Counted from the first letter of the stretch, positions 7,060 to 15,856 are shown. The stretch is DNA of 15,856 bases from Larix sibirica (GCA_004151065.3 NWUY0300019018.1:28799-44654), one strand, 5' to 3'. The notes: generated by a model from the letters alone, not told the origin. Numbers and translations are program-made.

Positions 7060-9003
7060 ATGACCCTGCACACATCCCCAACACCTTTGGTAAGAAATCC
7101 AAGTTTTTCATTTCTAGTCAGTAACAATAGTCAAAGTAGTCAAATTAGTGGAGGTAATTCCACTACTTCGACACGGTCCGTGACACCTAGTAGCAATACT
7201 GCACAAAATACAATGGTGGGGTTAGATCCTACTTTATGGACACCTGTCTTCCATGGAGTGGGGACAAACGATACAGATCAACACTTGTTTGTGTGTGAGG
7301 CAATATGGCAAGTGAAGTAAGTCCAAGATTATGCTACCAAGATGGGACAATTGGTAACCACGTTCATGGATTGTGCAATGACTTAGTACATGAAGTGTCA
7401 GAGCACCGTACAAACTAGAACTTTGGATGGCATCAAGCAAGCTTTGATAAAGGAATTTAAGAAACCAAATTCCAAGTCACAGTACATTACCGAGTTGAAA
7501 GAGATTAGACAATTGTCGAATGATTCGGTCTAGGAATTGGCCTAGAGATTCAAATCGTTGATGGAAAAGATGACATTCCAAATTCATGAGGTCCAACATA
7601 AAGAGTGGTTCATCGCAGGGTTGTTGCGACATATATGTGGGCCATTTACGTAGCATAAGATTACGAAGTAGTTAGATGCACTGGAGTTGGCTATGAATTT
7701 GGAAGCATCCCCAGTAGGAGAGAACAACACATGGATGGCTTAGGTCTAGACACAACTTGCTTCATTGACGGTTCAATTGTAGAATATTTCCAAGGGAAAA
7801 GAGAAGCGTGAATAGATATGGTGTACCACCTACAGGATGGAGGGACACCATAAGAATGAATGTCCAACATATAGAGAATATATAGCAACTGGAGCCCCAA
7901 ATCCTTTTCCCCCGGCTGGAGGGGTATGGTGTAATATCTGTATAGGGAATCATCCCCTTGCTACTTGTCTATTGCTACAGAAATATGTGAGTACCCCAAG
8001 AAGTTTGTTTTGCAACTTTTGAAAACCTGTGGATCATGATGAGAAGGATTGTCGTGCGCTAGATCTTATGAGAGAGCGCACATCAGATGCATACAAGGTC
8101 CAAGGGGAGGTTGGAATAGAAGGAGAAGTATAGCAAAACAATGCCCCGATGGACTACAGTCAAGGAGGCCGAGGAGGATTCAGAGGTCGCGTTCGAGGAT
8201 GATTTGGTAGAGGCCAAGGACCAATCATTTGTTATAAATGCGATCAACAAGGACATTTTGCGTGGGACTACCAGAACCCGTGCATGACCTCCACATATTG
8301 TAGACAGTTGGATCATGCAACAAAAGATTGCCCACTCCTGGTTGTGAAATGGAAACAAAGGAGGAATCAAAATCAAAATTAGACCCAGAATCCAAATCCA
8401 AATCAGAACCAAAACCAAAACTAGAACCAGAACCGGATTCCAAATCCAAATCAAAATAGGAATGTGCAAATGATTGTGGCAGAAGAGCGCGATGACCAAC
8501 CAAGTATAGCGACTGTTACACGTGGCAGAGAAAGGACAGGATTTGATGCGATTGAGAAACAATTGCGCACCAGACAATGGGTTAGGAAAGCTACTGGAAA
8601 GACCCCAATGTTTGATCCTCAAAGGGATAAGGACACATATCAACAAGTAAGGAAAGAGCTCCTAAACCTAGACTTTGGAGTGCCATCATCACGACAAGAA
8701 TATGATCGACCAATTGTATATGACATGCCTCCAGCATTTGACCACTCAGTTCTAGAGGGTCTATATGAAAAGGTAAGTATCTTGAGAAATTTCTTGAATA
8801 TCTTGGTAGAATTGATAAAGGATGAATTCGCTCTGGGTATACTGTGTTGGATGATCGATTGGTGCAGACAAGATATAGGAGAGAGTGTTGTTGTTAACTA
8901 GGTGAAACACAATATAAGGATGAGTAGAAAGTTCCACCTGAGTGTGCAGGTAGGATATTATGACATGGACTATATCATTCTGGATTTGGGTTTTGATGTA
9001 AAT
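7060..9003 (+). pseudogene. gag: Ty3/gypsy gag (to start of protease), copy 1
   Basis: Gag would form the particle shell and package element RNA. One frame runs 648 codons from 7060 to 9003 without a frameshift but with 15 stops up to 8422 (first TAA 7318, then mostly TAG). In order: a Ser/Thr/Asn-rich N-terminus; a Retrotrans_gag core (DQHLFVCEAIW, QYITELKEIRQL, KEWFIAGLL); five CCHC-like zinc knuckles between 7822 and 8331; an RGG-type basic patch (8155-8223); an Asn/Gln/Pro repeat (8365-8460); then 8464-8901, open for 145 codons, and another TAG at 8899. Past 8779 the sequence diverges sharply from copy 2. The frame ends in a protease-like YIILDLGFDVN. The start is the ATG at 7060, although the real protein may have begun in the upstream leader. 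Confidence 0.85.
8365..8460 (+). repeat. Asn/Gln/Pro codon repeat in gag, copy 1
   Basis: Irregular hexamer-like repeats of AATCAA, AACCAG and AATCCA encode an NQNQN...PNPNQN linker just after the last zinc knuckle. Two TAG codons (8380, 8422) sit where CAG (Gln) would fit the repeat. The opposite strand gives a misleading Leu/Ile/Trp-rich open frame. Confidence 0.85.
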
Positions 9004-9004
9004 N
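9004..9004. other. Assembly gap (1 N) between the two element copies
   Basis: One N separates the truncated protease of copy 1 from a sequence that begins abruptly 57 bases inside the LTR. Two unrelated element positions meeting at a single N indicate a contig join. Confidence 0.9.
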
Positions 9005-9643
9005 CACCAGAAATGGACCATGTGACAACTCAACAAATGGACCGAACCGCACAGAAGGTGGAAGTTAGTTAGAAGTTAGCTAGATGGTTGTGTCCACTTT
9101 GTAACGGGCTCAACCCATGTGGTGATGTATAAATATGTAATGGTTCTAAGGATGTAGGGTTAACCTTTTGGATACACTTTAGCTACATTTTTGGTTGATT
9201 GTGGCTATGGTGGTGGTTGTTGTTTTGTTGTGTAATGTTGGGTGATTCTGAAGGTTGTGACAAAGATATATGCACGCTGCGCAGATTATGTAAGATTGTT
9301 TAAATGTTATAATGAATTAAGTAATCATGTTTTGAAGTCTATTGCCTCTGTATTCAATGTGATGAATGTTGTATCTGATGCACACATGGATGCTCGGTTT
9401 ACATTTTTGTTCCGAATGCATGAATATATTTTATGAGTAGTTAAATGTTCTGTGCGACGAGTGAATGAATGCTTAGCGGTTGAATGAATATTCACATCCC
9501 TTCAGCACTATGGAAGCTTGGTTCCTGCACTTCCCCTAGATACCTCGGGTGAGACTTCATCTGCTCATAGGTGATGATAAAATGGCCAGTGTCTTGGGTT
9601 TTGTTGGTGAAGTTTATGTTGAACCCTAGGTCTGCTCATTACA
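9005..9643 (+). repeat. Candidate 5' LTR, copy 2 (left end missing)
   Basis: It matches 5548-6186 of copy 1 with one difference (C9566 for T6109) and ends in the same ATTACA. The first 57 bases of the proposed LTR are absent because the contig starts at 9005. Both copies are 5' LTRs of the duplicated segment, so their similarity cannot be used to date insertion. Confidence 0.5.
9128..9135 (+). promoter_or_regulatory. TATA box candidate in LTR copy 2
   Basis: TATAAATA, the counterpart of 5671-5678 in copy 1, in identical context. Confidence 0.4.
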
Positions 9644-9653
9644 TGCCAACAAA

Positions 9654-9671
9654 TGGTTCCATTGTTGGGAC
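9654..9671 (+). promoter_or_regulatory. Probable primer-binding site, copy 2
   Basis: Same TGGTTCCATTGTTGGGAC sequence as copy 1, 10 bases after the proposed LTR end. Identification has the same limits. Confidence 0.35.
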
Positions 9672-9708
9672 TGGGATCTCCGACTGAAGGGAAGGTCAAG
9701 GTTGACTG

Positions 9709-10510
9709 ATGGTTTCGTGGAGACCAACGAAGGAAGAGATAGAAGGTTCGTTGAAGGAGAAGGAATACGAATTCGCTAGAGAGCATAATAAGAACCCCCA
9801 GATAAGTAAATAACACTAGTTACAAAAGTACGTCTACACAGATCTACATGAGATTTTCTTTGTGAGTTCCCTATCATTCTAGTTGAGTGGTTGTTAATAT
9901 TAGCTTAACAGAACCTGAAATTTCATGTTGATGGTCCGAGGAACTGGACTCCTGAACCGATCTGGTTGGTCAACATTGTAAGTAATCCAATATCGCACAT
10001 AATAGACTTCTAGTTGGATAGTGTGTTAAAGGGCTATGTTACCGAATTTGCCGTAGATTTTACTCAATCATACAACACTGTTGAGAGGGAGTTCTTTAAG
10101 GGTCCACGTGGGAGGTACTTGAAGTCATTATAAACTTGGATTAAGATGTTGTTGTGCGACAACGGGACTTTGGTATTGGAATCAAATTACCCTAGCAGTT
10201 AAGCACTTATGCGCATAATGGGGAACTGGGGGCTGACAGAGAACGATTTGAGTAAAAGAAGGTGAGAATGAATGAAGAGAGGATGAGATGAGGATGTTAA
10301 GCAGAGACTTGAAGATGCGACAGTAGAAGAGATTGGATTATTACACGATGGAAAAAGGTTCCAGAAATATAGTAGGAAGAGGTCTGCGACTAAGGTAGAG
10401 GAGTAGCGCAATGCGTTTGAAGAAAGAGACATCTGTGCAGGACACCATATCAACAGATTGTCGCACCCAGAGAAGGAGAAGGAAGCCTTATTCAGATAAG
10501 GATATGCATC
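9709..10510 (+). pseudogene. Gag leader / N-terminal region, copy 2 (broken)
   Basis: The ATG is at 9709. The content, frame change (near 9920) and stops are the same as in 6252-7053. It ends just before the gag frame that starts at 10517. Confidence 0.5.
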
Positions 10511-10516
10511 AAACCC

Positions 10517-12425
10517 ATGACCCTGCACACATCCCCAACACCTTTGGTAAGAAATCCAAGTTTTTCATTTCTAGTCAGTAACAATAGTCAAAGTAGTCAA
10601 ATTAGTGGAGGTAATTCCACTACTTCGACACGGTCCGTGACACCTAGTAGCAATACTGCACAAAATACAATGGTGGGGTTAGATCCTACTTTATGGACAC
10701 CTGTCTTCCATGGAGTGGGGACAAACGATACAGATCAACACTTGTTTGTGTGTGAGGCAATATGGCAAGTGAAGTAAGTCCAAGATTATGCTACCAAGAT
10801 GGGACAATTGGTAACCACGTTCATGGATTGTGCAATGACTTAGTACATGAAGTGTCAGAGCACCGTACAAACTAGAACTTTGGATGGCATCAAGCAAGCT
10901 TTGATAAAGGAATTTAAGAAACCAAATTCCAAGTCACAGTACATTACCGAGTTGAAAGAGATTAGACAATTGTCGAATGATTCGGTCTAGGAATTGGCCT
11001 AGAGATTCAAATCGTTGATGGAAAAGGTGACATTCCAAATTCATGAGGTCCAACATAAAGAGTGGTTCATCGCAGGGTTGTTGCGACATATATGTGGGCC
11101 ATTTACGTAGCATAAGATTACGAAGTAGTTAGATGCACTGGAGTTGGCTATGAATTTGGAAGCATCCCCAGTAGGAGAGAACAACACATGGATGGCTTAG
11201 GTCTAGACACAACTTGCTTCATTGACGGTTCAATTGTAGAATATTTCCAAGGGAAAAGAGAAGCGTGAATAGATATGGTGTACCACCTACAGGATGGAGG
11301 GACACCATAAGAATGAATGTCCAACATATAGAGAATATATAGCAACTGGAGCCCCAAATCCTTTTCCCCCGGCTGGAGGGGTATGGTGTAATATCTGTAT
11401 AGGGAATCATCCCCTTGCTACTTGTCTATTGCTGCAGAAATATGTGAGTACCCCAAGAAGTTTGTTTTGCAACTTTTGAAAACCTGTGGATCATGATGAG
11501 AAGGATTGTCGTGCGCTAGATCTTATGAGAGAGCGCACATCAGATGCATACAAGGTCCAAGGGGAGGTTGGAATAGAAGGAGAAGTATAGCAAAACAATG
11601 CCCCGATGGACTACAGTCAAGGAGGCCGAGGAGGATTCAGAGGTCGCGTTCGAGGATGATTTGGTAGAGGCCAAGGACCAATCATTTGTTATAAATGCGA
11701 TCAACAAGGACATTTTGCGTGGGACTACCAGAACCCGTGCATGACCTCCACATATTGTAGACAGTTGGATCATGCAACAAAAGATTGCCCACTCCTGGTT
11801 GTGAAATGGAAACAAAGGAGGAATCAAAATCAAAATTAGACCCAGAATCCAAATCCAAATCAGAACCAAAACCAAAACTAGAACCAGAACCGGATTCCAA
11901 ATCCAAATCAAAATAGGAATGTGCAAATGATTGTGGCAGAAGAGCGCGATGACCAACCAAGTATAGCGACTGTTACACGTGGCAGAGAAAGGACAGGATT
12001 TGATGCGATTGAGAAACAATTGCGCACCAGACAATGGGTTAGGAAAGCTACTGGAAAGACCCCAATGTTTGATCCTCAAAGGGATAAGGACACATATCAA
12101 CAAGTAAGGAAAGAGCTCCTAAACCTAGACTTTGGAGTGCCATCATCACGACAAGAATATGATCGACCAATTGTATATGACATGCCTCCAGCATTTGACC
12201 ACTCAGTTCTAGAGGGTCTATATGAAAAGGTAAGTAATCTGAGAAATTTCTTGAAAATCTCATTAGAATTGATAAAGGATGAATCTGCGTTGGGTATACC
12301 ACGCTAGATGATCGACCAATGCATGCAAGATACGAGAGAGCGTGCTGCTGTTTACCAGGTGCAATTCAGTAGAAGGAAAAATAAGGAGTTTCACGTGAGT
12401 GTGTAGGTAGGAGACTATGACTAGA
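10517..12425 (+). pseudogene. gag: Ty3/gypsy gag, copy 2
   Basis: It is identical in organisation to 7060-9003, with the same 15 stops in the shared part (first TAA 10775-10777). The five CCHC-like knuckles lie between 11279 and 11788 and the Asn/Gln repeat at 11822-11917. The longest open piece is 11921-12307 (128 codons, ending LELIKDESALGIPR). Downstream the frame has further stops (TAG 12305 and several around 12401-12440). A one-base deletion near 12420, seen by comparison with the copy 1 tail (GACATGGAC against GACTAGA), moves the homology into the protease frame. Confidence 0.87.
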
Positions 12426-12429
12426 TTAT

Positions 12430-12963
12430 ATAATTCTAGATTTGGGTTATGATTTGAATGTTTTTCCAAAACAAACATGGGAAATGATGGGGTGGCCGAA
12501 GCTAATTTGGTATAACGTATAGTTGAGACTAGATAACCATCATTATATAATTGTCCTAATTGGAAGGTTGACTGGGGTTCCTATTGATGTGAATGGGGTG
12601 CGTAGTACACCTGATTTTGAGGTTATTGAGATTGTAGATGACAACAAACCATATCCTGCACTATTGGGACTTGGATGGGATTTTGCTAACCAGGCCATTA
12701 TAGATCTCGAGAAAAGACAACTGACTTTTGAGGGGGACAATTTAAGAGTCACTGAGCCATTGGATCCTATAGAAGGAAGGAGATATGTGGAGCCAGCCAA
12801 GAATAGTGAGCTGGAAAATATTTACAACATGACTGACAAGATGGAGGATTATGTGGATCCTACTATTGATGGGGTGATAAGTTGGCGTAGTTTCAGCTCA
12901 TGCTTGTCAGAATTTGAAGAATCTTTGGAATACTGGCATCAAAGATGCCTGAAGTACATATGA
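12430..12963 (+). pseudogene. Retropepsin-like protease domain (broken)
   Basis: The aspartic protease would cut the gag-pol polyprotein. The frame reads ILDLGYDLNVFPKQTWEMMG from 12433, with the probable active-site Asp at 12439-12441 in LDLG rather than the usual D(S/T)G, then a TAG at 12520-12522. It is next open from 12523 to the TGA at 12961-12963: GRLTGVPIDVNGV, DFEVIEIVDDNKPYPALLG, LEKRQLTFEGDNLRV and a long acidic tail to RCLKYI. The hydrophobic ALLG block suits the second half of a retropepsin fold. In copy 1 only the first residues survive (YIILDLGFDVN). The assignment rests on motif and position. Confidence 0.65.
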
Positions 12964-13625
12964 GAAGGTGTGTGCACATCACATGTTCATTATGATGGAT
13001 CGGAACAGAAGTATGTGATCCACCCAAGTATGATGACCTCACAGCTGTAGCTTCATTTGTAACAAAGTTTGAAGTGCAGATACCAGAACAACAAAGATTG
13101 TTAGCATTAGATGTCACACTAAAAGTGACACCTGCACGTTGGTGGGCTGCTCATAAGGATAAAGTGAGTGATTGGAAGCATTGTAAAAGGTTGTTGTAGA
13201 TCAGATTTGGCATTGAGTATACCGCGTAAAAGTACGCGGGGCTGAGCCGTCCATCGGACCTTGTTGCACAATGTATTACAACATGGAGTGCAGTACCGAA
13301 GCATGAATAGACACATCGATTTGTACATACATTGGATACAATTCCAAAGAATTGGTACATTGAGTTGGAGATGCATATAGGTACAACGAATTGGGAAGAG
13401 ATGATTAGTAATTTCAAGGTAACCTTCAATTTTGAAGATGAAGCTACAATAGTAGACGTAGCCTTATAGGCTATCAAAACAAATATTTTTGCACCAGGGG
13501 ATATAACGGGGTCAAGACTCCTATACATTGCACATCTACCTCTTCCCACAATGCACAAAGTTTTGGAATGTTAGAATGTAAATGAAGAAAGATAGGAGAA
13601 GGACAATCCAAGAAACCTTTAGATA
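12960..13625 (+). pseudogene. Second gag-like domain between protease and reverse transcriptase
   Basis: A new frame from the ATG at 12960 reads MRRCVHITCSL, TGA, then CDPPKYDDLTAVASFV, PARWWAAHKDKVSDWKHC (Trp pair at 13140-13145), FVHTLDTIPKNWYIELEMHIG and TNWEEMISNFKVTFNFEDEA. The W-W, HTLD-IP-NWY and W-x-x-F spacing resembles the Retrotrans_gag (PF03732) fold, which normally lies upstream of protease. The main gag already has such a core (KEWFIAGLL region), so this would be a second one. Stops: TGA 12993, TAG 13197, TAA 13227, TAG 13308, 13467, 13572, 13593 and 13620. The assignment is by eye; a divergent spacer is the alternative. Confidence 0.5.
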
Positions 13626-14700
13626 CTAGAGATTAAGTGTGAGCGCACATTAGAGGAACCAATGTTTGAGTCTGGGGATTATGCTAAGCCACTAAGAATG
13701 TGTAAAGTGAACATTGGCACAAAGGAGAATCTAAATTTTGCCAACATTGGGGATTATCGGAATGATGAAACAATAGAGAAGATTGTTGATTTATTGCGTG
13801 AGTATCAGGCTCTTTTTCCCATGAATTTTTATGAGATGAAGGGCAGTGCATGAGTTCTAGGTGAAATGAAGATATAGTTGAAGCCATATGCTAAACCAAT
13901 AAGGAAGAGACCATACCAACTAAAACCAATATACAAGCACAAATTCAAGGCTGAGATAGACAGGATGCTGGAAGCAGGAATTATAGAACCAGTAGAAGNN
14001 NNGATAAGTCCCATGGTGGTCCAAGGCAAGAAGAAATGATAAATAAGAATTTGTGTGGACTTGCACAAGCTGAATGATTCTTGTTTACATAATCCATTTC
14101 CCACACCATTTACAGATGAAGTGTTGGAGAACGTAAGAGGTTAGGAATCCTATTCAGTCACTGATGGGTTTTCTGGGTACTATCAGATAAATATTGCAAG
14201 GGGGGATAGGCACAAGATGACTTTTGCGACAGAGTGGGGATGCTACCAGTATACTGTAATGCCTTTTGGTCTAAAGAATGCACCCGCAATATTTTCCAAA
14301 GTGGTTGTTGCATCCTTCAAGGAGTTCATTCATAATTTTTTAGAAGTATATATAGATGTTTGGAGAGTGTTTAGTCTGTTGAAGAATCATATTGAAGTTA
14401 TCCACTTGATGTTGGATCGGTGCAGATAGTTCCAGATATTGTTAAATCTCAAGAAGTGCATTTTTTATGCATCATTTGGTATTCTATCGGGCCATGTAGT
14501 TTACAAATAAGGACTGTTGGTGGATCCAACGAAGAATGCAGCTATTGCAGAATTACCACCACCTACTTCAGTCCAACAGTTGTGTGCTACGTTGGGGCAC
14601 ACAAGGTACTATATAAAGTTTATCAAGAGGTATGTGTATATTACAACTCCACTAGAAAATATGTTGAAGAAGGATGTTAAGTTTTAATGAAGTGAGGAGT
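13626..14700 (+). pseudogene. pol: Ty3/gypsy reverse transcriptase with N-terminal linker
   Basis: The enzyme would copy element RNA into DNA. One frame (starting at positions divisible by 3) continues from the gag-like domain. The linker reads IEKIVDLLREYQALFP and MLEAGIIEPVE; the four N at 13999-14002 replace part of two codons, then ISPMVVQGKKK. The palm motifs are VTDGFSGYYQI (catalytic Asp 14163-14165), MPFGLKNAPAIFS (from 14259) and YIDVW at 14349-14363. The last replaces the YxDD box, with Val (GTT 14358-14360) for the second catalytic Asp. Thumb-side homology continues (LVDPTKNAAIAELPPP, TLGHTRYYIKFIKRY). Stops: TGA 13851, TAG 13875, TGA-TAA 14037-14042, TAG 14142, TAG 14427, TAA 14508, TAA-TGA 14685-14690. 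Confidence 0.92.
13999..14002. other. Assembly gap (4 N) inside reverse transcriptase
   Basis: The gap lies between GTAGAAG and GATAAGTCC. The reading frame is the same on both sides (IEPVE and ISPMVV), so four bases is close to the true length here, unlike the gaps at 5406 and 9004. Confidence 0.85.
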
Positions 14701-14720
14701 GTCAACAAAGCTTGGATACA

Positions 14721-15050
14721 TTGAAGTAGAAATTGTTGACTGCGCCAATTTTGGTATTCCCAAAACGAAAGAAGGAATTTCACATTCATGTAGATGCATC
14801 ATCCATAGCGTTGGGAACATTTGTAGAAGAACCAAGGGAAGGTGACTTAGATCACCCCACTGCATTTGCAATTAGAAAATTGTCGACTGTAGAAAAAAAA
14901 CTATACCACTATAAAGCGCGAGGGATAGCGATGGTGTACGCGCTACAGAAGTTCAAGCACTATTTGTTGGGATTGCGATTTAAGATGTATATTGACCATT
15001 TTGCGCTGTGATACCTTGTCAACAAGCTAGCGTTGGGGGGGAATATGAAA
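14721..15050 (+). pseudogene. pol: Ty3/gypsy RNase H domain
   Basis: It removes the RNA template during reverse transcription. It is in the same frame as the reverse transcriptase and is open from 14733 to 15011: LTAPILVFPKRKKEFHIHVD, ASSIALGTF, LDHPTAFAIRKLS, AMVYALQKFKHYLLG and MYIDHFAL. The first Asp (HVDASS) and the later Asp (YIDH) are present. The TxEREGLAM-like motif is reduced to YKARGIAM, so the catalytic Glu is lost and one residue appears missing. TAG 14727 and TGA 15009 interrupt it. After KLALGG, near the G run at 15035-15041, the frame changes. Confidence 0.88.
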
Positions 15051-15054
15051 ATGG

Positions 15055-15435
15055 TTACTATTATTCTAAGGATATGATTTTGAAGTGGTAGTAAAACTTG
15101 GGAAACTGAATTAAGGACTTGACCACTTTCCTCGCATATAAACTAGAGAAGATGTAGGAAACACAGATGATAGTCTTCCATATGCACACATGTTTGCAAT
15201 GCAGATGGTTGATGACTAATTCTTGGATATAGCGCAGTTCTTGAGCACTGGAGGAGCCCCCCCCCCTGAGTATACAGTTGCATAGAAGAAGCAATTGGTG
15301 GTAAAGGTAGCAGACTATTGAGTGATAGCAGGAAATATGTACAAGTTGGGCACAAACAAAATCCCACGATGATGTGTTTTAGAACATGAACGACCTATGA
15401 TAATGCGAGAGGCCCATGAAGGTGTTGCTAGAGGC
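15055..15435 (+). pseudogene. RNase H-integrase connection and start of integrase zinc finger
   Basis: In the next frame the sequence reads GYDFEVVVKLGKLN, LDIAQFLSTGG, KKQLVVKVADY and VIAGNMYKLGTNKIPR, then EHERPMIMREAHEGVARG. This is the usual linker after Ty3/gypsy RNase H, ending at the first His of the integrase HHCC finger (15415-15417). There are several stops (including TAA 15067 and TGA in IPR*CV). A run of 10 C (15257-15266) is tolerated without a frame change (GGAPPPEY). A two-base deletion around 15436 removes the second zinc-finger His and moves the frame. Confidence 0.78.
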
Positions 15436-15437
15436 TT

Positions 15438-15856
15438 ATGTGGGGAAGGCGACTACGCAGAATATTTTGCATGCAAGACTTTGGTGGCCTACTCTGCACA
15501 AACATGCCAAGGAATACTGTCAAATGTGTGACTCATACCAGAGAGTGGGGAATCCATAAAGGAGGGATGAGACGCCCTTGATGCCCCAAGTGACATTGTA
15601 GTCGTTTGATAAATGGGTAGTGGATTTTGTTGGGCCGCTTAATCCACCTACGCAGCGGTCGGGAGCAAGATAAATTATTATCGCGACGGACTACTTAACT
15701 AGGTGGGTTGAAGAGGTACTTGTGAAGGATTGGAGCGCACAGATAACTGTGTGGTTTTTGTTTGAAAATGTTGTAACAAGGTTTGGATGCCCAAAGATTT
15801 TGATGAGTGATCAAGGAACTCATTTTTGAATAAGACAATTGCTACTTTGACATAAT
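15438..15856 (+). pseudogene. Integrase zinc finger and catalytic core (partial, right edge)
   Basis: It inserts the DNA copy into the genome. The frame reads YVGKATTQNILHARLWWPTL, then HKHAKEYCQMCDSYQR with the two zinc-binding Cys at 15518-15520 and 15527-15529. The rve core follows: FDKWVVDFVGPLNPP with the first catalytic Asp at 15623-15625, [29 protein letters not shown] and the second Asp at 15809-15811, 62 codons later, which suits a DDE integrase. Stops: TAA and TAG in NP*RRDE and VTL*SFD, TAA in GAR*III. Near 15830 a missing T turns the HFLN motif into HF-stop. The third catalytic residue lies beyond the window. Confidence 0.9.

Larger units (their letters stand above)
5491..9003 (+). 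mobile_element. Ty3/gypsy LTR retrotransposon, copy 1 (5' part only)
   Basis: The order is a candidate 5' LTR (5491-6186), probable primer-binding site (about 6197), gag leader (from 6252), gag with zinc knuckles (7060 to about 8790) and the first residues of protease (ending YIILDLGFDVN at 9003). It stops at the N at 9004 with no reverse transcriptase, integrase or 3' LTR. The bases from 5548 to 8778 recur almost perfectly at 9005-12235, including all inactivating stops. It is therefore either a recent duplication of a dead element or, more likely, the same locus assembled twice. Confidence 0.85.
5548..12235 (+). repeat. Direct repeat of 3231 bp at an offset of 3457 bp
   Basis: 5548-8778 recurs at 9005-12235. 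By eye I find three differences: T6109/C9566, A7570/G11027 and A7977/G11434, or about 99.9 % identity. Both copies hold the same LTR segment, leader, gag and stop codons. The second copy begins exactly after N9004. Confidence 0.95.
9005..15856 (+). mobile_element. Ty3/gypsy LTR retrotransposon, copy 2 (LTR to integrase)
   Basis: This copy begins inside the 5' LTR (left end missing at N9004). It carries the primer-binding site, leader, gag, protease, a second gag-like domain, reverse transcriptase, RNase H, and the integrase zinc finger and catalytic core, and it leaves the window before the third integrase catalytic residue. The gene order PR-RT-RH-INT defines Ty3/gypsy as opposed to Ty1/copia. 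The pol frame changes at about 12420, 12957, 15045, 15436 and 15830, and there are dozens of stops, so the element is non-autonomous and dead. Confidence 0.92.

Noticed and set aside
6742-7071. 109-codon minus-strand frame (repeated at 10199-10528)
   Set aside because: It overlaps the plus-strand gag leader, matches no family I know, and appears in both copies only because the segment is duplicated.
8083-8646. 187-codon minus-strand open frame rich in Leu, Val, Ile and Trp (repeated at 11540-12103)
   Set aside because: It is the reverse reading of the gag Asn/Gln/Pro repeat and zinc-knuckle region; the plus-strand homology is clear and the hydrophobic look comes from the AAT/CAA repeat.
5548-9643. 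Dating the insertion from the near-identity of the two LTR copies
   Set aside because: Both are 5' LTRs of a duplicated or doubly assembled segment, not the 5' and 3' LTRs of one element.

Overview
The window looks like repeat-rich nuclear DNA of a plant. I found no intact protein-coding gene and no RNA gene. The evidence is a plant-type LINE RNase H fragment, a small fold-back MITE and two overlapping copies of a decayed plant Ty3/gypsy retrotransposon. The slow, substitution-led decay and the gag type would suit a large-genome plant such as a gymnosperm, but that is inference. Four very short runs of N (4864-4865, 5406, 9004, 13999-14002) show that this is a scaffold of joined contigs, and at least two of the joins look faulty.

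Layout: 1-981 is the 3' end of a dead LINE (RNase H domain, 3' UTR, A-rich tail), broken by a run of 31 G. 982-2712 is AT-rich DNA with a 23-bp tandem duplication and one spaced inverted repeat. 2713-4553 is a tandem array of about 2.9 units of 540-543 bp; the first unit carries a 266-bp fold-back MITE and the other two units preserve the empty site. 4554-5490 is unassigned, with two N joins and a 42-bp overlap.

5491-9003 is Ty3/gypsy copy 1 (LTR, probable primer-binding site, gag leader, gag, start of protease). 9005-15856 is copy 2, which starts inside the LTR at an N and continues through gag, protease, a second gag-like domain, reverse transcriptase, RNase H and the integrase core, running off the right edge. 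In order these modules make up one Ty3/gypsy gag-pol polyprotein, but every one carries stop codons, frameshifts or lost catalytic residues, so nothing here is expected to be active.

The strongest observations are: the 3457-bp-offset duplication, which shares every inactivating mutation; the sudden drop in identity at 8779; five tandem zinc knuckles in gag, four of them missing one ligand; the strong TAG bias of the gag stop codons; the gag-like module between protease and reverse transcriptase; and the MITE with its own empty-site controls. I did not find a new functional system.
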